Positions 36,162 through 44,514 are shown, numbered from the stretch's first letter. The stretch: DNA of 64,000 nt from Prochlorococcus marinus str. MIT 9211 (GCF_000018585.1 NC_009976.1:1235982-1299981); one strand, 5' to 3'. Translations and numbers: made by a program. The notes: generated from the sequence alone by a model not told the origin.

Positions 36162-36212
36162 CAAATAGCTAATAAAAAAGGGCCTTATAGGCCCTTTTTT
36201 ATTAGCTATTTG
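36162..36212. terminator. Bidirectional terminator, perfect 23-bp inverted repeat
   Basis: Arms 36162-36184 and 36190-36212 are exact reverse complements around a TTATA loop. The centre is GGGCC/GGCCC, flanked by six A on the left and six T on the right. This gives a GC-core hairpin with a T-run on both strands, placed between convergent genes (pentapeptide protein and the 64-aa membrane protein). Confidence 0.95.
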
Positions 36213-36241
36213 AATCTGTTGGCTTATTTAGCACTAAAGAT

Positions 36242-36436
36242 TCATGGAGCAGTTACATAGTAAAAAGCTGCTGCTGCTGCACCAACAACAAACATTGGCA
36301 GTCCTACTACCAGGTGAGCACCGCCAAAGCCAACACCTTTAGAACGAATAATGTAATAAGCAACACCAGCCGCACCAGCTGCCAATGGAATAGCTGCATG
36401 CAAAATTGAAGCAACAGCGTGATAATCGAAGTTCAT
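36242..36436 (-). CDS. Small two-helix membrane protein, unknown (64 aa)
   Basis: Two hydrophobic, Gly/Ala-rich helices (about 8-28, SILHAAIPLAAGAAGVAYYI, and 40-61, LVVGLPMFVVGAAAAAFYYV) are joined by a short basic Gly-rich loop (RSKGVGFGGAH). The glycine spacing would allow close packing, as in small photosystem or cytochrome subunits. I do not recognise it as a named one. It is served by the 23-bp terminator downstream. Confidence 0.7.
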   Translation of the reverse strand: MNFDYHAVASILHAAIPLAAGAAGVAYYIIRSKGVGFGGAHLVVGLPMFVVGAAAAAFYYVTAP

Positions 36437-36584
36437 TCGTAAATTAAGCCTTTGTGAAAAGAGTATCTCAGTAAATCGTTAATAAATGGATATTTGAAGT
36501 GAAAAGTCAAAATTAATCAACAACCCTTTTCAATACTTGTATTTTAATAAGACCAAGGAAGTGAAAATCAAATGTTATTTAAAC

Positions 36585-36968
36585 CTAGTAAGGGCAGACG
36601 TTTGACTCATCCTTGGAGCGGAAATGCCTGCTGTACCACCATTCCTGCATAACTGGAGTAAACCGATCAGAAAAAAAAGTAAGAGTTGTTGGAATAGATC
36701 TAGCACCGGGTTGCAAAATTTCGACTGAATAAGATGGACATCGTCTAGCGGCTATATCTGGGACCAACCTTGAGCCAATCCTCCTCCAACTTGGCTCCTT
36801 GCTCTTCCAAGCTATACGTGAGCAAGGCCAAGGGAGCTCTTCCCTATCAAATAATCTGCAACAAGGTCCTACAACTCGAAAACTAAAATGACCTCCAGCA
36901 CTTGGATGCACACTCCCATGCTCCAAGAGGGTCTCTATTCTCTTTTCAGAAATTGGTTGAAAACTCAC
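36585..36968 (-). CDS. Cys/Arg/Trp-rich hypothetical protein (127 aa)
   Basis: It starts at GTG 36968. Notable are the GPCCRLF and LPWPCSRIAW blocks, further Cys in RRCPSYS and NVCPY, and many Trp and Arg (EPSWRRIGSRLVP, MQEWWYSRHFR). The six or so Cys may bind a metal or form disulphides, but there is no signal peptide. It lies between the petF terminator and the 64-aa gene, in the same direction. Its 5' leader holds a GC hairpin. No family is recognised. Confidence 0.55.
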   Translation of the reverse strand: MSFQPISEKRIETLLEHGSVHPSAGGHFSFRVVGPCCRLFDREELPWPCSRIAWKSKEPSWRRIGSRLVPDIAARRCPSYSVEILQPGARSIPTTLTFFSDRFTPVMQEWWYSRHFRSKDESNVCPY

Positions 36969-36980
36969 TAAATAATCTCA

Positions 36981-36995
36981 GGGGGATTTGCCCCC
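36981..36995. repeat. GC-only hairpin in leader of the Cys-rich gene
   Basis: GGGGG and CCCCC flank ATTTG, 12 nt upstream of the GTG at 36968. It is next to, but separate from, the petF terminator. It may insulate or modulate translation of the Cys-rich protein gene. Confidence 0.6.
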
Positions 36996-36998
36996 AAC

Positions 36999-37023
36999 AA
37001 AAAGCCACCCTCAGAGGGTGGCT
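36999..37023 (-). terminator. Terminator of petF
   Basis: Read on the minus strand, AGCCACCCT (37015-37023 complement) pairs with AGGGTGGCT (37003-37011 complement) around CTG, followed by a T-run at 36999-37003. It lies about 60 nt after the petF stop. Confidence 0.9.
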
Positions 37024-37083
37024 GATTAATGCTTGAAACGCAACTATTAAATCTTCGACTGAGACAGACAGACAGAAAACTAT

Positions 37084-37383
37084 TTAATAAAGCTCTTCTT
37101 CTGCATGAGTTGTAATAGTTACGTCAGAAGTTGGATAAGCGACACAAGTTAAAACGAAACCAGCTTCAAGTTGGTCATCATCTAAGAAACTTTGGTCAGA
37201 CTGATCCACACTGCCAGCTGTGATTTTGCCTGCACAGGTAGAACAAGCTCCTGCTCTACAAGAGTAAGGGAGGTCTATTCCCTGTTCTTCGGCAGCATCG
37301 AGAATGTACTGATCATCAGGCACCTCAATGGTCGAATTCAAACCTTCGTTAGCATTAACAAGGGTGACTTTATAAGAAGCCAT
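37084..37383 (-). CDS. petF: Plant-type [2Fe-2S] ferredoxin I
   Basis: A 99-residue ferredoxin with the cluster ligands C42, C47 and C50 in CRAGACSTC and C80 in LTC. It accepts electrons from photosystem I and passes them to FNR, nitrite reductase and others. The chain is strongly acidic, as expected for partner binding. A 20-nt perfect palindrome is in its leader and a clean terminator follows, suggesting a single-gene transcript with its own control. Confidence 0.98.
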   Translation of the reverse strand: MASYKVTLVNANEGLNSTIEVPDDQYILDAAEEQGIDLPYSCRAGACSTCAGKITAGSVDQSDQSFLDDDQLEAGFVLTCVAYPTSDVTITTHAEEELY

Positions 37384-37412
37384 GGGATATCAAAGGGGGA
37401 CTTGGGAAATTG

Positions 37413-37432
37413 GAGGTAAAAATTTTTACCTC
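37413..37432. repeat. Perfect 20-nt palindrome upstream of petF
   Basis: GAGGTAAAAA and TTTTTACCTC meet with no spacer, ending 29 nt before the petF ATG. It is an operator-like site or a leader hairpin. AT-rich DNA makes the central ten bases easy to get by chance, but the GAGGT/ACCTC ends are not. Confidence 0.6.
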
Positions 37433-37543
37433 AAGACGGATCCTTTTTACACTGTCTTGGGTCAAAAGAAACTCAAAATTGTAAGAAAAAGCATGCAAGC
37501 CAATCAAAAATCAATAATTAATAAGTTTAGCTTATCAATGATT

Positions 37544-38461
37544 CTAGTGACGAGATGACTTGGAAAGCTGAATTAAAGCCCAATTATCTTGTTGATAAGA
37601 AGCAATAAAGTTCCAACCAAGGTCAACAAGGAACTTAGTTATATCCTGCATTTGCTCAACCAACAACCCGCTAATGAGCGCATTTCCTTGAGGAGAAATT
37701 ACCCGATCAAAATCTTCTCCTAAGGTCTTAATAACTGGAGCAAGAATATTGCAAAGGAGTAAATCAGCCTTTGCTCCTTGTAACTCGTTATGAACAGTAT
37801 CAATTGATCCATGGAAAGTTCTAAAACTATTTTCATCGAAATCATTTAAGAAGGCATTGCGCTGGGCCGATCCAATCGCCAAGGGGTCAATATCTACTCC
37901 TATAACTTCCTTAGCACCTAATCTGAGCGCAGCCAAGCCTAAAACCCCACTTCCACAGCCTATATCAACAATTCTCAGATCTTTAGGTCGCTGTCTTTCA
38001 ATTGCCTCCAAGCATAGCTTTGTGGTCGGATGATCCCCTGTTCCAAATGCTGCGCCTGGGTCTAGTTTCACAACAATTCTTTCTGAATAAGACGCAGGTA
38101 AATCCATCCATGCAGGCAAAATTAAAAGTCTTTTCCCAACAGGAGCTGGCCCCCAATATTTTTTCCAACTAGAACTCCAATCCTCATCATCAACTTTCTC
38201 CCAAGTTACTTGTTCTAGGGTTTTATCAAAGGTTCTTGCAAGAGGCTTAAAGCAATTGATTAACTGCTCACGTTGATACTTAGGCCACTCAGAAGATATC
38301 AGCCAAATATAAAAAAAAGATCGAGAATTATTTTTCGGATCGATTTCTATCGCATATGACTTGATCGAAAGATGCTGAAGCTTCCATATCATCGACTCCT
38401 CAAGTTCATGAGGAACAGGTAATTTTAATCGCCACCAAAAAATATTTCGAAAATCAATCAA
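37544..38461 (-). CDS. prmA: Ribosomal protein L11 methyltransferase
   Basis: A 305-residue protein with a ferredoxin-like N-terminal substrate domain (1-100) and a SAM domain: KLDPGAAFGTGDHPTTKLCLE, VDIGCGSGVLGLAALRLGAK (motif I, about 152-171), GVDIDPLAIGSAQRNA and LLCNILAPV. PrmA trimethylates ribosomal protein L11. TTG 38461 is used, with AGGA 8 nt upstream, 10 nt after the serA stop in the same direction. Confidence 0.93.
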   Translation of the reverse strand: MIDFRNIFWWRLKLPVPHELEESMIWKLQHLSIKSYAIEIDPKNNSRSFFYIWLISSEWPKYQREQLINCFKPLARTFDKTLEQVTWEKVDDEDWSSSWKKYWGPAPVGKRLLILPAWMDLPASYSERIVVKLDPGAAFGTGDHPTTKLCLEAIERQRPKDLRIVDIGCGSGVLGLAALRLGAKEVIGVDIDPLAIGSAQRNAFLNDFDENSFRTFHGSIDTVHNELQGAKADLLLCNILAPVIKTLGEDFDRVISPQGNALISGLLVEQMQDITKFLVDLGWNFIASYQQDNWALIQLSKSSRH

Positions 38462-38471
38462 TTTTAAAATC

Positions 38472-40058
38472 CTATAAAGTTACTGGATGTGCCTCATTAA
38501 TACCTTGGATTTGAAGAATAGACTTCAAAAGTTCTGATGGAATTGGATCATCAATACTCAGCACCATTACTGCTTCTCCCCTAACTATGCGTCTTCCAAC
38601 TTGCATTGACGCAATATTCACATTATGAACACCAAGCAAAGATCCAATCTTTCCAATTATGCCAGGCATATCCCGATGCCTCGTAAAAAGCATATGCCTA
38701 CTTGGAGCTACATTGACAGGGAATTCATCTATACAAGTTATACGTAAATCACCATCAGCGAAGACTGTTCCAGCCAAGCTATGACTCCCGTCATCTGCGA
38801 CCGTAGTTAACTGAAGTGATCCCCCAGAGAAATCAGGACAACTCTCATCTTTCACTTCTAAGACATTGATTCCCCTACCTTTAGCTTCTAAAGAAGCATT
38901 TACATAATTGATCCTGTCACCTAAGGCTGTAGAAAGAAGTCCCTTTAAAGTGGCTACTACTAAAGGTTGAGAAGGATGTTGAGCAAATTCTCCCTGCAAA
39001 CGAACTTCTAATTTCTGTATATGCCCTCCAGAGATCTGGCTGGCTAATAATCCAAGCGTTTCGGCAAGCTGTAAATGAGGCTTTAGGCTATCCATGATTT
39101 CAGCACTTAATCCAGGAATATTTACAGCGCTGCGAGCAGGCAAACCTAATAAAACATCACGAATCTGCTCCGCAACATCTATAGCAACATTCTCTTGAGC
39201 CTCAGCAGTAGAAGCACCCAAATGAGGTGTGAGAATTAGGCCTTTATTAACAGAAAGCAAAGGGGAATCTTTTTTCAGTGGTTCTTCTGCATATACATCC
39301 AATGCAGCACCCGCTATGACTTCAGAATTCAATGCATCTGCCAAAGCTGCTTCATCAATAATTCCGCCTCTTGCGCAATTCACCAATCTTGCAGTGCTCT
39401 TCATAGTTGAGAGCAATTGAGCATTAACTAAGTTTTCGGTTTCCGGTGTTCTTGGCAGATGAAGTGTTATGTAGTCGGCTTCTTCGAAAAGGTTGTCAAT
39501 TGAACTAAGCCTGACTTGCATTTGCTGGGCTCGATCAGCAGATACAAAAGGATCAAAAGCAATAACCTCCATCCCCATTGCATTAGCTACTTTTGCGACA
39601 TGAGAGCCGATCTTTCCAAGCCCAACTACTCCTAAGATTTTTTTATAAAGTTCATTACCAACATATTTCTTTCTTTCCCATAGGCCGCCAAAAGTACTCG
39701 AGTGAGCTTGAGGAATATTTCGGGAAAGAGCTAGAAGCAAGGCAAGTGCATGCTCTGCAGCAGCAATCGTATTTCCACCAGGAGAATTTACTACTAAAAC
39801 CCCTCGCTTAGTTGCCGCAGGGACATCAACATTGTCCACTCCAACACCAGCTCTACCAATAATGCGTAATCGATCACTAGCTTCTATAACCTCAGAGGTG
39901 ACTTGTGTGCCAGATCGAATCATCAGTGCTTCATATTCACTGATAACCTCCTTCAATTGTTCATTTGAAAGATCTATACGTTGATCAACTTGAGCTACCT
40001 GACTAAGGATCTCGATGCCTGCCTGATCTATGGGATCAGAAACCAAAACTTTCGTCAT
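38472..40058 (-). CDS. serA: D-3-phosphoglycerate dehydrogenase
   Basis: A 528-residue long-form SerA: substrate/NAD domain with GVVGLGKIGSHVAKVANAMG (Rossmann loop), GRAGVGVDNVDVPAA, the catalytic His in TPHLGASTAEAQENVA, an intervening domain (about 320-450), and a C-terminal ACT domain (RHRDMPGIIGKIGSLLGVHN). It begins serine synthesis from 3-phosphoglycerate, and the ACT domain usually senses serine. prmA follows after 10 nt. It diverges from a membrane protein gene. Confidence 0.97.
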   Translation of the reverse strand: MTKVLVSDPIDQAGIEILSQVAQVDQRIDLSNEQLKEVISEYEALMIRSGTQVTSEVIEASDRLRIIGRAGVGVDNVDVPAATKRGVLVVNSPGGNTIAAAEHALALLLALSRNIPQAHSSTFGGLWERKKYVGNELYKKILGVVGLGKIGSHVAKVANAMGMEVIAFDPFVSADRAQQMQVRLSSIDNLFEEADYITLHLPRTPETENLVNAQLLSTMKSTARLVNCARGGIIDEAALADALNSEVIAGAALDVYAEEPLKKDSPLLSVNKGLILTPHLGASTAEAQENVAIDVAEQIRDVLLGLPARSAVNIPGLSAEIMDSLKPHLQLAETLGLLASQISGGHIQKLEVRLQGEFAQHPSQPLVVATLKGLLSTALGDRINYVNASLEAKGRGINVLEVKDESCPDFSGGSLQLTTVADDGSHSLAGTVFADGDLRITCIDEFPVNVAPSRHMLFTRHRDMPGIIGKIGSLLGVHNVNIASMQVGRRIVRGEAVMVLSIDDPIPSELLKSILQIQGINEAHPVTL

Positions 40059-40158
40059 TTAAGGCGAGAATATGCCTATATGAACTTTAATAAGCAAAAT
40101 GTACCTGATGAGCTTTCTGCAATTCAGGGTCAGAATTTACACAATTAATGAAGATTAA

Positions 40159-40743
40159 ATGACCATTTCAATACTTGTTCTAAAAAAAGCTCAAGAAGCT
40201 TTTGAACTGGCAAAGCAGCTAAGAGCATCTAAAACTCAAATAACAAAGTTTGAGCTAATAGAGCCTCTTCAAAGCACTGATAAGCAATTATCAGAGGATC
40301 TCTCAAGTATTAAAACTGACTCATCTGACGAGAGCTTGAGACTTCTGAAAAGTATTTCTATTAATGATGTCAAACTACTAAACCCAAAAATTACTCGCAA
40401 AGAACGTCAGCGCAGTATGAGCCTATGGTTAATGCCTTTCGGCTTAATCGCAGGTATAACCTTTGCTGGAATGACTAATCTGAAAACATTTTCAGACTTT
40501 GGATTTGGACCAATAGGAGAAACAATTTTTGGAGGTTTTCTAGGGATGCTATCTGGCTGGATAGGAAGTTTTTTTGCAGCAGCTAGCGTGAATACTTATC
40601 AAGAAGATGTCAAAGCACTTCGAAAACGACATGAACAAGGATATTGGCTTGTAGTTCTACAAACACCTTCGGAGATCCAGCTGCCATGGGAATTAATTCA
40701 AGGAATCCAACCAATTGAAGTAGTTAGCGTGAATGAGCTTTGA
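40159..40743 (+). CDS. Gly-zipper membrane protein, unknown (194 aa)
   Basis: A coiled or disordered head (1-85) is followed by two membrane helices (about 92-112 and 120-147) rich in Gly (FGFGPIGETIFGGFLGMLSGWIGSFFAAAS) and a short cytosolic tail (VLQTPSEIQLPWELIQGIQPIEVV). The tail resembles ligand-binding ends seen in small cyanobacterial membrane proteins. The next gene overlaps its stop, so the two may be co-translated. No family named. Confidence 0.65.
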   Translation: MTISILVLKKAQEAFELAKQLRASKTQITKFELIEPLQSTDKQLSEDLSSIKTDSSDESLRLLKSISINDVKLLNPKITRKERQRSMSLWLMPFGLIAGITFAGMTNLKTFSDFGFGPIGETIFGGFLGMLSGWIGSFFAAASVNTYQEDVKALRKRHEQGYWLVVLQTPSEIQLPWELIQGIQPIEVVSVNEL

Positions 40744-41528
40744 AATTAATTTCCAGGGACTTAATCAAACGTTCTAAAAATGCCGAAACCCTAGAAAGGC
40801 TTATCTCTCTAGGGGAAAAAGCTCATAAAACTTGGCAAGAATTATGGTCTCCCTTTGTTGAAGCCCAACTAATAGAAGAGATTCTAAAAATCTTCGATCC
40901 AATTCATGAAATCAATTGTCATGCTGACGGTGGCTACTTAGGAGCTGAAAGAAAAAGAATTCTTTTCAGAAGGACTCATGAAGGTGAAAAGAAGATCTTT
41001 CCAAAGCCAACTCTTTCCGGAATGCAAATAGAAGGGAATTTTCTATTTGACAAAACCAGAATCCAAGACTTTAAAGAAGCCCTAGAAGAAAAAGGCATCT
41101 CGCCAAGTGATTTAGGGGATATTTGGATAGTTGGGGATAGAGGTGCTCAATTGATCTGTACTAGAGAGGCTGGTTTACTGCTCAACAAACAAAATGGGTT
41201 AATAAGAGAAGTAAGCATCAAATATGAATTACTCGATATCAATCAATTAAGACTTCCGAGCAAGCGGATGCCGAAAAAAATAACAACTATCGAAGCATCT
41301 ACTCGTCTAGATTCAATCTCTTCAGCAGGGTTTGGGCTCTCTAGAGCCAAGATAGTTACTGAAATCAAAGCCGGTCGCATTCGACTTAACTGGACGAGAG
41401 CAAACCAACCATTTAAAGACGTTAAATCAGGTGACAGAATTCATCTTGAGGGGAAAGGCAGCTTATTAATTCAAAATATTGAACCTACTAAACGAGCGCG
41501 CTGGCGAGTTGTATTACAACGCGAATAA
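40740..41528 (+). CDS. Photosystem II S4 domain protein (YlmH-like)
   Basis: The 262-residue protein starts at TTG 40740, overlapping the previous TGA. The N-terminal domain has DLIKRSKNAETLERLISLGEK and HADGGYLGAERKRILF. The C-terminal S4 RNA-binding domain (about 188-250) reads STRLDSISSAGFGLSRAKI and GRIRLNW. This architecture matches the cyanobacterial PSII S4 family and YlmH. In other bacteria the related RqcP/YlmH acts in ribosome quality control; the cyanobacterial role may be PSII assembly. tRNA-Val follows. Confidence 0.85.
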   Translation: MKLISRDLIKRSKNAETLERLISLGEKAHKTWQELWSPFVEAQLIEEILKIFDPIHEINCHADGGYLGAERKRILFRRTHEGEKKIFPKPTLSGMQIEGNFLFDKTRIQDFKEALEEKGISPSDLGDIWIVGDRGAQLICTREAGLLLNKQNGLIREVSIKYELLDINQLRLPSKRMPKKITTIEASTRLDSISSAGFGLSRAKIVTEIKAGRIRLNWTRANQPFKDVKSGDRIHLEGKGSLLIQNIEPTKRARWRVVLQRE

Positions 41529-41591
41529 GAATTCGGAAAGACTTGCTGCTAGCTTATTTCTCTTAGAGCCATCTTTAGATGGAAACTAGTT

Positions 41592-41663
41592 GGGCGATTA
41601 GCTCAGAGGTAGAGCACTACCTTGACACGGTAGGAGTCACTGGTTCGATTCCAGTATCGCCCA
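41592..41663 (+). tRNA. trnV: tRNA-Val (anticodon GAC)
   Basis: A full cloverleaf is visible: acceptor GGGCGAT with ATCGCCC, D-arm with GCTCAGAGGTAGAGC, anticodon arm CTACC-TTGACAC-GGTAG with anticodon GAC, T-arm CTGGTTCGATTCCAG, and discriminator A. CCA is not encoded. It lies between the S4 gene and murD in the same direction, and the murD coding frame begins only about 40 nt later. Confidence 0.97.
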
Positions 41664-41705
41664 TGTTTTGTAAGTCAAATTAATCCTTCAAATCCCAAAG
41701 TTATT

Positions 41706-43079
41706 GTGGTTGGACTAGGCCGTTCAGGCTTAGGAGCAGCAAAGCTTCTCAACGAGCAAGGAGCAAATGTTGTTGTGTTTGAACAATCCAATGGGCCTTC
41801 CTTGGAGGCATTATCTAAAGAACTAAATAATCAAGGTATTGATGTAAAGCTTGGCGTATCACTTGAGTTAAAGAGTTTTGAACCATGGCTCTCGAATTTA
41901 AAATCAGTAGTGACTAGCCCTGCAATCGCATGGGACCATTGCACCCTAAATGCATTAAGAAACAAAGGCATTGAAATTGAAAGTGAGATTTCCTTGGCAT
42001 GGAAAGCTTTAAAACATATTCCTTGGATAGGTGTTACTGGGACAAATGGCAAAACAACTGTTACTCATATGCTCCATCATGTTTTGAATAGCAATCAAAT
42101 CAATACAGCGATGGGAGGGAATGTTGGAATACCAGCATCCCAAATAGCGTTGGATTCTATAAGGTCCTCAAGAACGGAACCCAACTGGTTAGTAATGGAA
42201 TTAAGCAGCTATCAACTAGAAACAAGTCCTAATATCTCACCCAAAATAGGAATTTGGACAACTCTTACCCCCGATCATCTAGAAAGACATGGATCACTTG
42301 AAAACTATTCCGATATAAAAAAAAGACTTCTAGAAAACTCTTCTATTCGTATTTATAACCTAGATGATCATTTCCTGAAGAACGCTCGATCGAAACTAAT
42401 GGAGGGGATTTGGGTTAGCACTAATGGAGCTGCAATAAATAATAATCAAGCCGACTTCTGGATAACCTCGAAAGGAAAGCTATATGAAAAAGGTGAAGAG
42501 ATATTAGATACTACTTTGCTAAACATACCTGGAAGGCACAATCTACAAAATCTTTTATTAGTAACAGCTGCAGCAAGAGAAATAGGTTTATCGCCAAGAG
42601 ATATTGAACAAGCAATTGCATCTTTTAAAGGCGTACCTCATCGATTAGAGAAGATTGCAAATATAAAAGGTATAGAGATTTTTAATGACAGCAAAGCCAC
42701 TAATTATGAAGCCGCTAAAATAGGTCTTGAAGCAGTCCCATCTCCTACAATAGTTATCGCAGGAGGTCAAAGCAAAAAAGGCAACCCCAATGACTGGTTG
42801 CAAGCGTTAAATAAAAAAGCTTGCGCAGTTGTTCTCTTTGGCGCTAGCGCTAATACTCTTTTCGACCTTATCCGAGACTCAAAATTTTCAGGTCCTGTCA
42901 ATTGTTTCCCATCACTTAATGATGCGATTGAAACAGTTTTCAATCTTGCCTTTGAGGAAAAAGCAAAAAGTATTTTATTATCACCAGCATGCGCAAGCTT
43001 CGACCAATATAAAGACTACGAAGAGCGAGGTAATGAATTTAAAAAGATAATCAATCAATGGCTAATCCTTAATTCCTAG
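41706..43079 (+). CDS. murD: UDP-N-acetylmuramoylalanine-D-glutamate ligase
   Basis: A 457-residue Mur ligase with VGLGRSGLGAAKLLNEQG at the start, the P-loop GVTGTNGKTTVTHML (about 109), MELSSYQLE, and FNDSKATNYEAA. It adds D-Glu to the growing muropeptide. The start is uncertain: GTG 41706 clips four residues of the first beta strand (KVIV), and upstream in-frame codons reach back to the tRNA without an ATG, GTG or TTG. An ATT near 41679 is the only other candidate, so the true N-terminus may use a rare start. Confidence 0.94.
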   Translation: MVGLGRSGLGAAKLLNEQGANVVVFEQSNGPSLEALSKELNNQGIDVKLGVSLELKSFEPWLSNLKSVVTSPAIAWDHCTLNALRNKGIEIESEISLAWKALKHIPWIGVTGTNGKTTVTHMLHHVLNSNQINTAMGGNVGIPASQIALDSIRSSRTEPNWLVMELSSYQLETSPNISPKIGIWTTLTPDHLERHGSLENYSDIKKRLLENSSIRIYNLDDHFLKNARSKLMEGIWVSTNGAAINNNQADFWITSKGKLYEKGEEILDTTLLNIPGRHNLQNLLLVTAAAREIGLSPRDIEQAIASFKGVPHRLEKIANIKGIEIFNDSKATNYEAAKIGLEAVPSPTIVIAGGQSKKGNPNDWLQALNKKACAVVLFGASANTLFDLIRDSKFSGPVNCFPSLNDAIETVFNLAFEEKAKSILLSPACASFDQYKDYEERGNEFKKIINQWLILNS

Positions 43080-43247
43080 CAAGCTACAAAAAAGTGCTTT
43101 GGTTAAGGCAAAGTAATAATCTTATCTTCTGCAAACAATAAATAATTACAAGGCAATGCCAGAATGTTTGGTCGGTCATCTCGACTAAAAATTACTGGCA
43201 AAAAAAAATCAAAGGCTATATGTTAAAAAGTAATCAGATTGCCTGTC

Positions 43248-43559
43248 ATGAGAGAAGATTTTCCAATTCCCAGCTCTATAAGTCATAAAAGCCTTAATAA
43301 GCTCATGGTTAATGCCAAAAAGGAACTTACCATTTCCTTAGAAGAGGGCTCTAGTGAGTTTTCTCATGAGCGAGAATTCTTTCATGAAAAACTTGAAGAA
43401 TGGAGCCTAATTAGTAAAGAGTTGCTTTCGGAACTTTCAAGAAAGGAAGAATATTTAAAAGATAAACGAAGTACTAAGTCAATAATGGCTTTAGGCGCTC
43501 TTGAAGCTCACCTTAATATGGCAATGCAAGCATTAAAAGCATCTAAAGAAAATCAATAA
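43248..43559 (+). CDS. Hypothetical helical protein (103 aa)
   Basis: ATG 43248 (MREDFPIPSS) is preferred over TTG 43239. The protein is soluble, almost all helical and charged (EREFFHEKLEEWSLISKELLSELSRKEEYLKDKR), ending in ALGALEAHLNMAMQALKAS. The amphipathic C-terminal helix could mediate oligomerisation. There is no recognised family. It lies alone between murD and the DUF1499 gene. Confidence 0.55.
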   Translation: MREDFPIPSSISHKSLNKLMVNAKKELTISLEEGSSEFSHEREFFHEKLEEWSLISKELLSELSRKEEYLKDKRSTKSIMALGALEAHLNMAMQALKASKENQ

Positions 43560-43585
43560 ACTAACTATGTAGCATATGCATAGCT

Positions 43586-43987
43586 TTAATTAAATAAATC
43601 TTGAGAAAGCTTCTTAACCCGTTGCTTATTAATCCCAAAATCATAAATCCCTATTCTAGAAGCCGATTTGAGTTGAATGATGTTTTCTGAAGACAATAGA
43701 AAAGCTTCAATATCGTCAGTAAATCTGAAAACAAAGCTTTTAACAGTCCAATGGTAATATTCTTTAGTGCTTTCTAAAAGTTTAGATCTTGGCAATAAAG
43801 ACATATTGCTTAATAGTTTATTAAAGCTTGCTTCAACATCTTTCGTCTTGATATTCGTTGAAAAGCAATTGCCAGTTTGAATACATTCTGGAATAGTTTC
43901 TACCTTACTTAATGCAAATGAAGGGTTTGCCTGCAATATGAATACAAAGGTGATGATTGCAAGCAGAAGATTTTTTTTAAAGCACAT
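43586..43987 (-). CDS. DUF1499-family secreted protein
   Basis: Residues 1-25 are a signal peptide (LLLAIITFVFILQANPSFA). The mature part has CIQTGNCFST, then an alpha/beta body ending FRFTDDIEAFLLSSEN, IIQLKSASRIGIYDFGINKQRVKKLSQDL. The SASRIGxxDFGxNxxR end is the hallmark of DUF1499, a family in bacteria and plant chloroplasts of unknown function. The two Cys are spaced for a disulphide. It converges on the 103-aa gene. Confidence 0.78.
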   Translation of the reverse strand: MCFKKNLLLAIITFVFILQANPSFALSKVETIPECIQTGNCFSTNIKTKDVEASFNKLLSNMSLLPRSKLLESTKEYYHWTVKSFVFRFTDDIEAFLLSSENIIQLKSASRIGIYDFGINKQRVKKLSQDLFN

Positions 43988-44076
43988 AAAATCAAGCGAA
44001 TCATTTATTTAAATTAGATTTCCACCCAAACAAAGGAAAATTTGACAAAAGCTTTATTTGTGAGTAATAAAGCATT

Positions 44077-44256
44077 ATGGATAATCCAAAGAAGAAGTTT
44101 AGCCAAACGTTGTCTGATGAAGTCAACTTTGAAGAAATGGACCATCGCTTAGCCTGTGGTTGGTACGTAGAAGTAGAAGGAAGTGGTCAACGCAAAAGAT
44201 ACCTCCGCCAAAGAAAAAAAATAGTCCAACAAAATCAGCAAGTCTCTGCAATATAA
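44077..44256 (+). CDS. 59-aa basic microprotein, unknown
   Basis: The frame runs ATG 44077 to TAA 44254-44256. The product has an acidic first half (SDEVNFEEMDH), LACGWYVEVEGSGQRKRYLR in the centre, and a basic Gln-rich end (QRKKIVQQNQQ). CGWYVEVEG followed by Arg/Lys suggests a small beta domain. A GC hairpin with the GCCTTCGGAAG core follows at 44263-44283. No family is known to me; the composition looks coding. Confidence 0.55.
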   Translation: MDNPKKKFSQTLSDEVNFEEMDHRLACGWYVEVEGSGQRKRYLRQRKKIVQQNQQVSAI

Positions 44257-44352
44257 GGATAAGAGCCTTCGGAAGAGGCTTATGATGTTACTGATGGCAA
44301 GAATTTATTACTGGGCATTTAATTCTTAAATCTTCCTGAAAACAAAATCGAA

Positions 44353-44514
44353 ATGGATCCTTTTGACCCTGCTCTTCATTATGGCCCCAATGACGCCGGT
44401 GCCTCTGCACTTTCAATTGCATTAGTTGTTGCAGGAATATTGTTTGGCTCATGGGCCTTTGGAGCATTTTCTGCGCTTATTGGCAACTACTTCAAAGGCA
44501 AAAAGAAAGACTAA
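44353..44514 (+). CDS. 53-aa single-helix membrane microprotein, unknown
   Basis: The frame runs ATG 44353 to TAA 44512-44514. A polar start (MDPFDPALHYGPNDAG) is followed by one long Gly/Ala-rich helix (about 17-44) and a lysine tail (FKGKKKD). The form is that of a small photosynthetic-complex or transport subunit. It is 96 nt downstream of the 59-aa gene on the same strand and could be on one transcript. Not recognised. Confidence 0.6.
   Translation: MDPFDPALHYGPNDAGASALSIALVVAGILFGSWAFGAFSALIGNYFKGKKKD

Noticed and set aside
43145-43210. Possible hairpin TGCCAG...CTGGCA followed by an A-run
   Set aside because: The loop is over 25 nt and only six pairs support it, so it is not counted as a terminator or RNA.
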